Below, piece by piece: positions 18,733-27,170 of a stretch of 64,000 nt of DNA. Source of the DNA: Lentisalinibacter salinarum. GTDB taxonomy: Bacteria > Pseudomonadota > Gammaproteobacteria > Steroidobacterales > Woeseiaceae. Position numbers and translations under genes: made by a program. The notes beneath the pieces were generated by a model. That model was given only the letters and a program-made list of their open reading frames with translations. It had not been told where the DNA came from and searched no databases. The stretch's first letter is position 1. Each line of letters starts with the position of its first letter. Location of the stretch: assembly GCF_040706555.1 (NCBI RefSeq), contig NZ_JAPDRH010000005.1, forward strand, positions 62,001-126,000, in the 5' to 3' direction.

Positions 18733-19478
18733 GCCAGCGGTCCCGCATCGCCTCCCAGCCCGGTTTCCTGCTGCACAGCCGGCCGTTCCGGGACTCGAGC
18801 CAGCTGATCGAGATCTTCAGCCGGGACCACGGCCGCATCGGCCTGGTGGCGCGGGGCGTGCGCTCGGCCCGCTCGCGCTATCGCGGCATACTGCGACCCT
18901 TCGCCCCGCTGGAGCTGTCCTGGACCATCGCCGGCGACCTCGGCACGCTCACCGGCGTGGAGGCGGCCGGCCGGCTGCCCGACCTCTCCGGCGATGCGCT
19001 CATGGCCGGTTTCTACGTGAACGAGCTGGTGCTGAAACTCACCCATCGCCACGACGCCCAGCCCGACGTCTACGCCGCGTACGAGGCGGCGGTGACCGGA
19101 CTGGCCGGCCGTCCCGACGTGGAGTTCACGCTGCGTTGCTTCGAGCTCAGGCTGCTGCGCGCCATCGGCTACGGCCTCGATCTGGAGCATGATATGGTTA
19201 CCGGCCTGCCGGTGGAGGAGGGCGCCTGGTACCGGGTGAAGGCGGCGGAGGGCGTCGCCCGGGTCACCGCGGACGGCCCCGACGCCTCCCTGTACAGCGG
19301 CGCCGAACTCCGGGATATCGCCGCCGAACGACTGGAGGACCCGGCGCTCCTGAGACGGGCGCGGCGCATCCTGCAGATGGCGCTGGAGCACTGCCTCGAA
19401 GGCAGGGAGCTCAGCAGCCGGCGGGTGATGCGTGCGATGCGCCGGCGCAGCGAGGCGGGCGACGGCGAGACCCGCTAG
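18729..19478 (+). CDS. recO: DNA repair protein RecO
   Basis: 249 residues. Loads RecA onto SSB-coated single-stranded DNA in the RecF pathway. The N-terminal OB fold carries PGFLLHSRPFRDSSQLIEIF and the VARGVRSARSRYRG segment typical of the family. GTG start overlapping the era stop by four bases; the frame is open upstream only because it shadows era. Confidence 0.94.
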   Translation: MSQRSRIASQPGFLLHSRPFRDSSQLIEIFSRDHGRIGLVARGVRSARSRYRGILRPFAPLELSWTIAGDLGTLTGVEAAGRLPDLSGDALMAGFYVNELVLKLTHRHDAQPDVYAAYEAAVTGLAGRPDVEFTLRCFELRLLRAIGYGLDLEHDMVTGLPVEEGAWYRVKAAEGVARVTADGPDASLYSGAELRDIAAERLEDPALLRRARRILQMALEHCLEGRELSSRRVMRAMRRRSEAGDGETR

Positions 19479-19516
19479 GGCGCGGCCGGGGCCCGGCCGG
19501 ACAGGAAGACAGCGAG

Positions 19517-20248
19517 ATGCGGACACTGAAACTCGGAGTGAACATCGATCACGTGGCCACCCTGCGCCAGGCGCGGGGCACGCGCTATCCCGATCCCGTG
19601 GAGGCGGCATTCATCGCGGAGCGTGCGGGCGCCGACAGCATCACCGTGCACCTGCGCGAGGACCGGCGCCACATCCAGGACCGGGACGTGCGCGTGCTGG
19701 CCGGGACGCTGCAGACGCGCATGAACCTGGAGATGGCCGTCACGGAGGAGATGATCGCCATCGCCCTTGAGCTGCGGCCGGCCGATTGCTGCCTGGTGCC
19801 GGAGAAGCGGGAGGAGCTGACGACCGAGGGCGGTCTGGATGTCGTCGCCCGGCGGGACGAGGTGACCGACGCGGTGCTGCAGCTCTCCACGGCGGGCATC
19901 CGTCCCTCCCTGTTCATCGATCCCGATGCCGAGCAGCTCAGGGCCGCCTACGATTGCGGTGCGCCGGTGGTGGAACTGCACACGGGCGCCTACGCGGAAG
20001 CGGACGGTGCCGAGCAGGCCGGGGAACTCGAGCGCATCCGCGAGGCCGCGCGCTTCGGGGCCGAGAACGGCCTGACCGTGCACGCCGGGCACGGGCTGCA
20101 CTATCACAACGTCGGGCCGATCGCCGCCATCCCGGAGATCGTCGAACTCAACATCGGCCATGCCATCATCGCCCGTGCCGTCATCGAGGGACTCGGCCCC
20201 GCCGTGGCGCGCATGCGCGAGTTGATGCAGGGAGCGCGGGGCTCTTGA
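19517..20248 (+). CDS. pdxJ: pyridoxine 5'-phosphate synthase
   Basis: 243 residues. Condenses 1-deoxyxylulose 5-phosphate with 3-amino-2-oxopropyl phosphate to pyridoxine 5'-phosphate, the last ring-forming step of the DXP-dependent vitamin B6 route. The N-terminal LGVNIDHVATLRQARGTRYPDP and the C-terminal HAGHGLHY and ELNIGHAIIARA motifs are diagnostic. The stop overlaps the acpS start. Confidence 0.97.
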   Translation: MRTLKLGVNIDHVATLRQARGTRYPDPVEAAFIAERAGADSITVHLREDRRHIQDRDVRVLAGTLQTRMNLEMAVTEEMIAIALELRPADCCLVPEKREELTTEGGLDVVARRDEVTDAVLQLSTAGIRPSLFIDPDAEQLRAAYDCGAPVVELHTGAYAEADGAEQAGELERIREAARFGAENGLTVHAGHGLHYHNVGPIAAIPEIVELNIGHAIIARAVIEGLGPAVARMRELMQGARGS

Positions 20249-20655
20249 TATTCGGCGTCGGCACGGACGTCGTCGAGATCTCCCGTATCGCCGATGCCTA
20301 CCAGCGGTTCGGCGAGCATTTCGTGCGCCGGCTGCTGATGCCGCGGGAAGCCGAGCTGTTCCGCCGCAACAAGCGCCCGGTGCGATTCCTGGCGATGCGC
20401 TTCGCGGCCAAGGAGGCGGTGGTGAAGGCCATGGGCACCGGTTTCGCCCACGGCATGTGGATTCGGGATGCCGGCTTCGTGCCCGATCCACGGGGCCGTC
20501 CGGTGGTGATCTTCTCGGAGCGCGGGCAGGCTGTCTGCCGGCGGCTGGGCATCGGCAACACCCACGTCAGCCTCACCGACGAGGCAGGGCTGGTGCTCGC
20601 GTTCGCCGTCGCGGAAAGGGCAGACGGGCCAGCAGTGAATGATAATTCAAATTAA
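20245..20655 (+). CDS. acpS: holo-[acyl-carrier-protein] synthase
   Basis: 136 residues. Transfers 4'-phosphopantetheine from CoA to acyl carrier protein. The N-terminal GVGTDVVEI (magnesium-binding Asp) and FAAKEAVVKAMGTG motifs are intact. The start is TTG at 20245, overlapping the pdxJ stop as TTGA; the frame contains no ATG that would fit. Confidence 0.95.
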   Translation: MIFGVGTDVVEISRIADAYQRFGEHFVRRLLMPREAELFRRNKRPVRFLAMRFAAKEAVVKAMGTGFAHGMWIRDAGFVPDPRGRPVVIFSERGQAVCRRLGIGNTHVSLTDEAGLVLAFAVAERADGPAVNDNSN

Positions 20656-20667
20656 GAAGATAGCTTA

Positions 20668-21450
20668 ATGCATTGTTTCGCTTTTGATATTGAGACCATA
20701 CCCGACTTCGAGGCCGGGCGGCGCCTGTGGGATCTGGGCGACCTGACCGACGACGATGTGGCGACCGCGATGACCTTCAAGCGGCTGCAGGAAGCCGGCA
20801 CCGAGTTCATGCCCCTGCACCTGCACCGGGTCGTCGCCATCTCGGTGGCGCTCAGGACCGGCGACAGTTTCCGGGTCTGGAGCCTCGGCGAGCCGGATGC
20901 CGACGAGGCGGAAATCGTCACTCGTTTCTTCGACGGCATCGAGCGCTTCGCGCCCACGCTCGTGTCCTGGAATGGCAGCGGCTTCGACCTGCCGGTGCTG
21001 CATTACCGGGCCCTCATGCACGGCGTCGTGGCGTCGCGGTACTGGGAGACCGGCGACAGCGAGCGGGACTACCGCTACAACAACTATCTCGGCCGCTTCC
21101 ACTGGCGCCACATCGACCTCATGGACGTGCTCGCCGGCTACCAGGCCCGCGCCCGGGCGGGCCTGGACGACATCGCCGTGATGCTCGGATTCCCCGGCAA
21201 GCTCGGCATGAGCGGCGACAAGGTCTGGGGCGCGTGGCAGGCCGGCGACATCGAGGGCATACGCAATTACTGCGAGACCGACGTCGTCAACACGTATCTG
21301 GTGTATCTGCGCTTCGAGTTCATGCGCGGCCGTATGTCGGCGGCGGACCTCGAGCAGGAATACGAGCGGGTGCGCCGGACCCTCGGCGAGAGCGGGGAGG
21401 CACACTTCGCCGAGTTCCTCGAGGCCTGGGATGGTGCCGCCGGCCGCTGA
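20668..21450 (+). CDS. predicted 3'-5' exonuclease, PolB-exonuclease-like (PF10108 type)
   Basis: 260 residues. An RNase H-like DEDD exonuclease: FDIETIP near the N-terminus (ExoI), SWNGSGFDLPVL (ExoII) and YCETDVVNTYLVYLR (ExoIII) supply the acidic residues. The family is related to the proofreading domain of DNA polymerase B; its substrate is not established. Lies 12 bp after acpS in an AT-rich gap and overlaps or abuts rlmD, a pairing I recall from other beta- and gammaproteobacteria. Confidence 0.85.
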   Translation: MHCFAFDIETIPDFEAGRRLWDLGDLTDDDVATAMTFKRLQEAGTEFMPLHLHRVVAISVALRTGDSFRVWSLGEPDADEAEIVTRFFDGIERFAPTLVSWNGSGFDLPVLHYRALMHGVVASRYWETGDSERDYRYNNYLGRFHWRHIDLMDVLAGYQARARAGLDDIAVMLGFPGKLGMSGDKVWGAWQAGDIEGIRNYCETDVVNTYLVYLRFEFMRGRMSAADLEQEYERVRRTLGESGEAHFAEFLEAWDGAAGR

Positions 21451-21472
21451 GGCCTGCGCCACCGGGAAGAAA

Positions 21473-22798
21473 ATGGCGAAGAAGCAGCGCGAGCCGGAAC
21501 AGGCCGGCATCCTGGGCATTACCCACGACGGGCGCGGCATCGCCGACGTGCCCGGCAAGAAGGTATTCGTGGACGGCGCCCTGGTCGGCGAGCGGGTGCG
21601 CTTCCTGCGGGTGCGGCGGCGGAAGAACTTCGACGAGGCGCGGCTGGAGGCCGTGCTGGAGCCCTCGCCGGACCGGGTGGAGCCGCGCTGCGCGGTCTAC
21701 GGCATCTGCGGCGGCTGTTCGCTGCAGCACCTGGCCGCCGAGCGTCAGATCGAGGCCAAGCAGCAGGTCCTGCTCGACAACCTGCAGCGCATCGGCGGCG
21801 TCGTGCCCGAACGGGTGCTCGAGCCGCTGCGCGGGCCCGCCTGGCATTACCGACGCCGGGCCCGCCTGGGCGTGCGCTACGTCCAGGGCAAGGGCAGGGT
21901 GCTGGTGGGCTTCCGGGAGCGTTTCAAGCCCTATGTCACCGACACGGGCCGCTGCGAAGTGCTCGCGGAGCCCGTCGGCGGGCTGCTCGGCGAACTCGCG
22001 GAGCTCATCTCGGGGCTGTCGGTGCGCGAGCAGATCCCCCAGATCGAGGTCGCCGTCGGCGATAACCTGACCGCGCTGGTACTGCGCGTGCTCGAGACGC
22101 CGTCCGCGGAGGACGAGGCGCGGCTCAGGGGCTTCGCCGAGACGCACGCGCTGCGCTTCTTCCTGCAGACCGGCGGGGCGGAGACGGTGCGGCCGCTGCC
22201 GGACGCCGACGGCGGTATGCCCGAGCCGTTCCGCTACGACCTGCCCGAGTTCGGTCTGTCGATCCGGTTCCGGCCGCTGGATTTCATCCAGGTGAACGGC
22301 GCACTGAATCGGGCGCTTGTGTCACGGGCGGTGGAGCTGCTCGAGCCGGGGCCGGAGGAGCGCGTTCTCGATCTCTTCTGCGGCATCGGCAATTTCACGC
22401 TGCCGCTGGCCAGGCGGTCCGGCGTAGTGCTGGGCATCGAGGGCAGCGCCGATCTGGTGCGGCGGGCCGAGGAGAATGCGGCGGCCAACGGCCTCGGCAA
22501 CGTCGCCTTCCTGAATCGCGACCTGGCCGAGCCCGATCCGGGCGAGGACTGGCTGCGGTCCGACTGGGACCGGGTCCTGCTCGATCCCGCGCGACCGGGC
22601 GCGGACGCACTGGCGCGGCACTTCGCGGAGAGACCGCCGCGGCGTCTGGTGTACGTGTCCTGTCACCCGGGCACCCTCGCGCGGGACGCGGGCACGCTGA
22701 CCGCCCCGGGGCGTCTCGGATTGTCTGCGGCCGGCGTTCTGGATATGTTCCCCCATACGAGCCACATGGAATCCGTCGCGGTATTCGACAGAATATGA
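21473..22798 (+). CDS. rlmD: 23S rRNA (uracil-1939-C5)-methyltransferase RlmD
   Basis: 441 residues from the ATG at 21473 (GGGAAG upstream); an earlier in-frame ATG at 21431 would overlap the exonuclease gene by 20 bp. An N-terminal TRAM domain is followed by an Fe-S cysteine cluster CAVYGICGGC with a fourth cysteine likely in GRCEVL. The SAM-binding motif is DLFCGIGNFTLPLA. The catalytic cysteine sits in VSCHPGTLARD, where the usual Asn after Cys is His. Family and chemistry are secure. Confidence 0.93.
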   Translation: MAKKQREPEQAGILGITHDGRGIADVPGKKVFVDGALVGERVRFLRVRRRKNFDEARLEAVLEPSPDRVEPRCAVYGICGGCSLQHLAAERQIEAKQQVLLDNLQRIGGVVPERVLEPLRGPAWHYRRRARLGVRYVQGKGRVLVGFRERFKPYVTDTGRCEVLAEPVGGLLGELAELISGLSVREQIPQIEVAVGDNLTALVLRVLETPSAEDEARLRGFAETHALRFFLQTGGAETVRPLPDADGGMPEPFRYDLPEFGLSIRFRPLDFIQVNGALNRALVSRAVELLEPGPEERVLDLFCGIGNFTLPLARRSGVVLGIEGSADLVRRAEENAAANGLGNVAFLNRDLAEPDPGEDWLRSDWDRVLLDPARPGADALARHFAERPPRRLVYVSCHPGTLARDAGTLTAPGRLGLSAAGVLDMFPHTSHMESVAVFDRI

Positions 22799-22880
22799 TG
22801 AAGTTCAAAGTTTTATGCTCGGGTATTGAAGTATTTTGTCGATCCTGGGCAAGATCTGCGACCGGAGCGACGGAGGGAGC

Positions 22881-23924
22881 ATGTCACTCGGCCCGCTGAT
22901 GGCGGACATCGAAGGGACGGAACTGACGTCGGCGGACCGGGATTTCCTGATGCATCCGGCCGTGGGCGGCGTGATCCTGTTCAGCCGCAACTATGCCTCG
23001 CCGGATCAGCTGACCGCACTGACGGAGGCCATCCACCGGCTGCGCACGCCGGCGCTCCTGGTCGCCGTCGATCAGGAAGGCGGCCGCATCCAGCGCTTCC
23101 GCGAGGGTTTCACCGAGCTGCCGACCGCCCGCTGGCTCGGGCGGCGCTATGACGTGGATCCGGACACCGGCCGACGGCTCGCCCGCCACACCGGCTGGTT
23201 GCTGGCAGCCGAGCTGGGTGCGGTCGGTGTCGATTTCTCCTTCGCACCGGTGCTCGATCTCGACTGGGGTCTCAGCGAGGTCATCGGCGACCGGGCCTTC
23301 CACGCCCACCCGGAGGCGGCCGGCGAACTTGCGGCGGCCTACATGCACGGGATGCAGGACGCCGGCATGGCGGCGGTGGCCAAGCATTATCCCGGGCACG
23401 GCGCGGTGGTGCCGGACTCCCACGAGGAACTGCCGGTCGACCGCCGTCCCTACGGCGAGATCATGGAAGACCTGAAGCCCTTCGAGCGACTCGTGCGCGC
23501 CGGCGTACCCGGCATCATGACGGCCCACGTGGTCTACAGCGAGGTGGATGCCCGCCCGGCCACCTTCTCCCGCTGGTGGATCGGCGAGGAGCTGCGCGGG
23601 CGGCTGGGCTACAACGGCGCCGTGTTCTCCGACGACCTCAGCATGAAGGCCACAGAGAGCGTCGGCAGCATGTCGCGCCGGGCCCGAGCGGCGCTCGACG
23701 CCGGCTGCGACATGGTGCTGGTCTGCAACGACCGGGCACGTGCCGAGGCGACGGCCGAGGGCCTCGGCGACTACCGCAATCCGCCCAGCCTCGTCCGACT
23801 GGCCCGTTTCCACGGGCGCCGGCGGACCGGCCGGCAGCGGCTGCTCGCCGGCGAGCGCTGGCAGGCGCTGCACACCGAACTCGCGGAGGCCATGGACCGA
23901 CCGGTGCTGGAACTCGATGCCTGA
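22881..23924 (+). CDS. nagZ: beta-N-acetylhexosaminidase NagZ
   Basis: 347 residues, glycoside hydrolase family 3. Removes N-acetylglucosamine from anhydromuropeptides during cell-wall recycling in the cytoplasm. VAVDQEGGRIQR and AKHYPGHG with the catalytic His in DSH are intact; FSDDLSM holds the nucleophile Asp. Start at 22881 after GGAGGG; the frame upstream of it has no homology. The next gene overlaps by eight bases. Confidence 0.96.
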   Translation: MSLGPLMADIEGTELTSADRDFLMHPAVGGVILFSRNYASPDQLTALTEAIHRLRTPALLVAVDQEGGRIQRFREGFTELPTARWLGRRYDVDPDTGRRLARHTGWLLAAELGAVGVDFSFAPVLDLDWGLSEVIGDRAFHAHPEAAGELAAAYMHGMQDAGMAAVAKHYPGHGAVVPDSHEELPVDRRPYGEIMEDLKPFERLVRAGVPGIMTAHVVYSEVDARPATFSRWWIGEELRGRLGYNGAVFSDDLSMKATESVGSMSRRARAALDAGCDMVLVCNDRARAEATAEGLGDYRNPPSLVRLARFHGRRRTGRQRLLAGERWQALHTELAEAMDRPVLELDA

Positions 23925-24486
23925 CGACTTCGCTCACGGTCAGGGCAGCGACGTGCGCATCCCCGAGGGTGCCGTCCGCATTGCGAGCCCGGCGGAGGTG
24001 GCCGCCGCCTTCGACCGGCTGGCCGCCGCCATCAGCGCGCGCCTGGCAGGCCGGGATCCGGTGCTGGTCGCGGTGCTGGAGGGCGGGCGCATGCCGGCCG
24101 ATGAGATCTCCCGCCGGCTCGGCATCCCCCACGTGAACGACACGCTGCGGGTAGGGCGCTATGGCCGCGGTGCGACCGGCGGAGAACTGCGCTGGCAGGC
24201 CGTGCCGGAGACGCCGCTCGCGGGCCGGTCCGTGCTCGTCGTCGACGACATCCTCGACGAGGGCGTCACGCTGGCGGCCGTCGCGAATCATTGCCGCGAG
24301 GCAGGGGCCGAGGAGGTGCTCACCTGCGTGCTGACCGTCAAGGATCTGCCCGACCGCGCGGCGCGCTTCAGCCCGGACTTCGTCGGCCTGCTGGTGCCGG
24401 ACCGCTACATTGTCGGCTGCGGCATGGACTATCAGGGACGGTGGCGAGAGCTGCCGGGCCTGTACGCTCTCGAGGAGCCCCTGTAA
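23917..24486 (+). CDS. hypoxanthine-guanine phosphoribosyltransferase-like protein
   Basis: 189 residues. The PRPP-binding loop VLVVDDILDEGVTL, the ASVLEGG-like VAVLEGGRMPAD and the C-terminal VGCGMDYQG place it in the type I hypoxanthine/guanine phosphoribosyltransferase family (hpt-like). It salvages purine bases with PRPP. It lies between nagZ and a methylthioinosine phosphorylase that would release hypoxanthine, a reasonable substrate supplier; that coupling is inference. The start at 23917 overlaps nagZ. Confidence 0.88.
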   Translation: MPDDFAHGQGSDVRIPEGAVRIASPAEVAAAFDRLAAAISARLAGRDPVLVAVLEGGRMPADEISRRLGIPHVNDTLRVGRYGRGATGGELRWQAVPETPLAGRSVLVVDDILDEGVTLAAVANHCREAGAEEVLTCVLTVKDLPDRAARFSPDFVGLLVPDRYIVGCGMDYQGRWRELPGLYALEEPL

Positions 24487-24497
24487 CGGGTGCGGTA

Positions 24498-25289
24498 ATG
24501 CGCGAGGCAATACCCAGGGTGAAGAAGGACAGCGGCATCGCAGTGATCGGCGGCTCCGGGCTGGAGCGCATGCCCGGCGTGGAAGTGGTCGATACGCGGG
24601 AGATGACGACGCCGTTCGGTCCGCCGTCCGCGCCGCTCATGGAGCTGGCCGCCGAGGGCGAGCGGTTCTGGTTCCTGTCCCGCCATGGCGACCGGCACGA
24701 CATCGCGCCTCACCGCGTGAACTACCGGGCCAACCTCTGGGCCCTGGACCAGCTCGGCGTGTGCCGGGTGGTGGCAGTCAACGCCGTCGGTGTCATACCC
24801 GCCGAGCCGCCGCTGGGAACGCTCGCCGTGCCGGACCAGCTGATCGACTACAGCTGGGGCCGGGAGTCCACCTTCTTCGACGGGGAGTCCGGCCCGCTGG
24901 AGCACATCGATTACACCGATCCTTACGATGCGGCCCTGCGCCAGGCGCTGATCGGCCGCGCGGCCGGACTGGGCATCCCCTGCCGTGCCGGCGGGGTCTA
25001 CGGCGTCACCCAGGGGCCGCGGCTCGAGACCCGGGCAGAGGTGGACCGGCTGGCCCGGGACGGCGTCGAGTACATCGGCATGACGGGCATGCCCGAGGCG
25101 GTGCTGGCACGGGAGCTCGCGCTCGAATACGCTTGCCTGGCGGTGCTGGTGAACCGTGCGGCCGGCCGGGGCGAGGCAGCGATACACGCGGACCTGGAGC
25201 AGAACCTCAGCCGTGGCGCCGAAGCGGCCAGCCGCGTGGCGCTGGCACTGATCGTCAATGCCGCAGCGCCGTCAGCGGAGGATACCTGA
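24498..25289 (+). CDS. S-methyl-5'-thioinosine phosphorylase (MTAP/PNP family)
   Basis: 263 residues, purine nucleoside phosphorylase family 2. The N-terminal IAVIGGSGLE binds phosphate, SRHG and HRVNYRANLWAL follow, and YGVTQGPRLET and MTGMPEAVLARE are conserved. The base-site segment reads VNAVG rather than the SACG of methylthioadenosine phosphorylases, which points to a 6-oxopurine (methylthioinosine) substrate as in Pseudomonas. The ATG at 24498 lies 12 bp after the phosphoribosyltransferase gene. Confidence 0.85.
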   Translation: MREAIPRVKKDSGIAVIGGSGLERMPGVEVVDTREMTTPFGPPSAPLMELAAEGERFWFLSRHGDRHDIAPHRVNYRANLWALDQLGVCRVVAVNAVGVIPAEPPLGTLAVPDQLIDYSWGRESTFFDGESGPLEHIDYTDPYDAALRQALIGRAAGLGIPCRAGGVYGVTQGPRLETRAEVDRLARDGVEYIGMTGMPEAVLARELALEYACLAVLVNRAAGRGEAAIHADLEQNLSRGAEAASRVALALIVNAAAPSAEDT

Positions 25290-25295
25290 GAGCCG

Positions 25296-26183
25296 ATGAA
25301 GTCGCTGTCCAAGAGCCTGCTGGAGTCACTGCTGCTCGGTCTGCCCGAGGGGATGATGGTGGTAACGAAGCAGGGCGAGGACTGGCAAGCCGTGTTCTTC
25401 AACCCGGCGTTCGGTGAACTGGCGCGGCTCAGCCCGGGAGAGCTGTCGGGCCAGAGCCTGAAGAGCATTCTGCACAGGGTCGGCGGCCGCGACGACTGGC
25501 CGCGGGTCGCGCAGGCGCTGGCGGACCGGGAGCCGATCTATCTCACCGTCTATCCGGGCACGCCGGACGAGCCCGGGCCGCCGTTGTCCCTGTGCGTGAC
25601 GCCGCTGGAGGCGTCCGAGGGCAGGGAGTACGCGGCCTGCCACCTGTCGTTGCGCAAGGGCGAGGCGCAGGCGGCGGACGGTCCTCCGAACCCGGCCGAG
25701 ACGCTGCCGGCGACCGAGCGGCGGGATGCGGCAACGGGACTCGCGCCGCGCCCGTTCTTCGACGGCGTGTTGTCCCACGACTGGGCACTGGCTCGGCGTG
25801 AAGGCCACCGGCTGTCGCTGCTCGTGTTCCGCATCGAGGCGTTCGGTGCCTATCTCGATACCTTCGGCCGGCATGCCACCGAGTCGATGATCCGCCGGGT
25901 CGCCCGCTGCATTACCCGGCGCCTGCGCCGGGCCAGCGATATCGCTTCCCGGCTGGAGGAAGACTGCATCGTGGCGCTGGTGCACGGCGGCGACGAGTCC
26001 GCGGTGCGCGGTTTCGCCGATTCCATCAGCCGCCAGGTACGGGAACTCGGCATCCATCACCCGCACTCACCGGTGGGTCGGTTCGTCACCGTCCATTGCA
26101 TGGTGACTGCGGCGCTGCCCGATGCCGAGCAGGACGCGAACGATTTCGTCATGGAAGCCCTGGCCTCATCGGCCGAGCACTGA
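25296..26183 (+). CDS. PAS domain protein with degenerate GGDEF domain
   Basis: 295 residues. The N-terminal part (about 10-118) looks like a PAS sensor domain (FFNPAFGELARLSPGELSGQ). From about 150 a diguanylate-cyclase-like fold is recognisable (LARREGHRLSLLVFRI, FGRHATESMIRRVARCI, ASRLEEDCIVALV). The position of the GG[DE]EF active site reads EEDCI, so cyclase activity is not expected. It begins 6 bp after the phosphorylase gene and ends 6 bp from convergent csiV. Probably a ligand-binding or regulatory protein; the partner is unknown. Confidence 0.72.
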   Translation: MKSLSKSLLESLLLGLPEGMMVVTKQGEDWQAVFFNPAFGELARLSPGELSGQSLKSILHRVGGRDDWPRVAQALADREPIYLTVYPGTPDEPGPPLSLCVTPLEASEGREYAACHLSLRKGEAQAADGPPNPAETLPATERRDAATGLAPRPFFDGVLSHDWALARREGHRLSLLVFRIEAFGAYLDTFGRHATESMIRRVARCITRRLRRASDIASRLEEDCIVALVHGGDESAVRGFADSISRQVRELGIHHPHSPVGRFVTVHCMVTAALPDAEQDANDFVMEALASSAEH

Positions 26184-26188
26184 GCGCT

Positions 26189-27166
26189 TCAGCCAGCCGT
26201 GGACGAGGCGTCGGTCGGTGCCGGGTCCGCCGGCTCCGCCTCACCGGTGCCGGGCGCCTCGGCGGGCTCCTCCTCCAGCTCCACCGGCGTCACCTTCGCC
26301 AGCACGCCGTAGCGGGGATGATCGTAGTAGTGGAGTTCGCCGCTGCGCAGCTTGCGCCGCTCGCTGAGTCGGTAGACGTCGGGCTCCAGCGCGTCCAGCG
26401 GCTCGCCGGCCTGCGGCCGGCCCCGGTCCGGGAAGAGTGGCTCCGTCGTCGCCGGCGACGGCAGGGACCGCCCCGGCTCCGACCAGAGTTCCAGGTCCAG
26501 TTCCAGGTGCAGGAAGCGCGACCGGTACAGCCGGACCTCGCCCTGCAGTCGGTCCGGCAGCTCCGCCAGCCGCGAGAGATCGAGTGCCTGCGCTGTCTCC
26601 GGATCGTAACCGGGCTGCTGCCAGGCGACGTGCAGGAGCGGCTGGTAGCCGTCCGTATTGCGGAGCCGCCGATACACCTCGCCCAGTTCGAGTTCCTGTT
26701 CCGGCAGCGGCATGAAGCGAAAAGCCGGTTCCTCGGGCAGATCGCCGCCGACGCCGGTCCCGCTCGCCGGGTCGCCAGGCGCATTGGGCGAGGAGGCGTC
26801 CGTGACCGGACGCTGCTGCGGACGGTCGTCCCGCAGCGTTCCTCCTTCGCTCGTTTCTGCGTCGGCCTCGGTGCCGGTCTCCTCCCCGGTCGCGGTGTCG
26901 TCGGCGGAGTCGGGTGGCGCAGACCAGTCCTCGGTGGTGCCCGCGAGAGAGTCGCCGTACTCGAACACGATAAGCTCCACCCGGTATTGCTCGAGCGCCT
27001 CGTCGGCCCCGCCATCGGCCGGCACGGCGCCAGCCGTCGAACCGGGCGTGGCTTGCTCCTGGGCCGCGAGCGGCCCGGCGGCCAGCAGCAGGACTGCGGC
27101 AAAGGCCGGCGCGAAGGCGGTCCGGATGCGGCGTATCGCGGTGAGTGGTGTGACCGGTGTGACCAT
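26189..27166 (-). CDS. csiV: CsiV family protein
   Basis: 325 residues. The N-terminal signal sequence ends near GPLAAQE (about residues 31-37) and is followed by the family opening YRVELIVFEYGD. The middle (about 70-150) is low in complexity, acidic and Thr/Gly rich; the C-terminal part has LRLSE-type segments including HYYDHPRYGVLAKV. CsiV was described as a periplasmic peptidoglycan-binding protein affecting cell shape or small-protein export. It starts 4 bp after the mfd stop, as in many gammaproteobacteria. Confidence 0.82.
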   Translation of the reverse strand: MVTPVTPLTAIRRIRTAFAPAFAAVLLLAAGPLAAQEQATPGSTAGAVPADGGADEALEQYRVELIVFEYGDSLAGTTEDWSAPPDSADDTATGEETGTEADAETSEGGTLRDDRPQQRPVTDASSPNAPGDPASGTGVGGDLPEEPAFRFMPLPEQELELGEVYRRLRNTDGYQPLLHVAWQQPGYDPETAQALDLSRLAELPDRLQGEVRLYRSRFLHLELDLELWSEPGRSLPSPATTEPLFPDRGRPQAGEPLDALEPDVYRLSERRKLRSGELHYYDHPRYGVLAKVTPVELEEEPAEAPGTGEAEPADPAPTDASSTAG

Positions 27167-27170
27167 TGCG

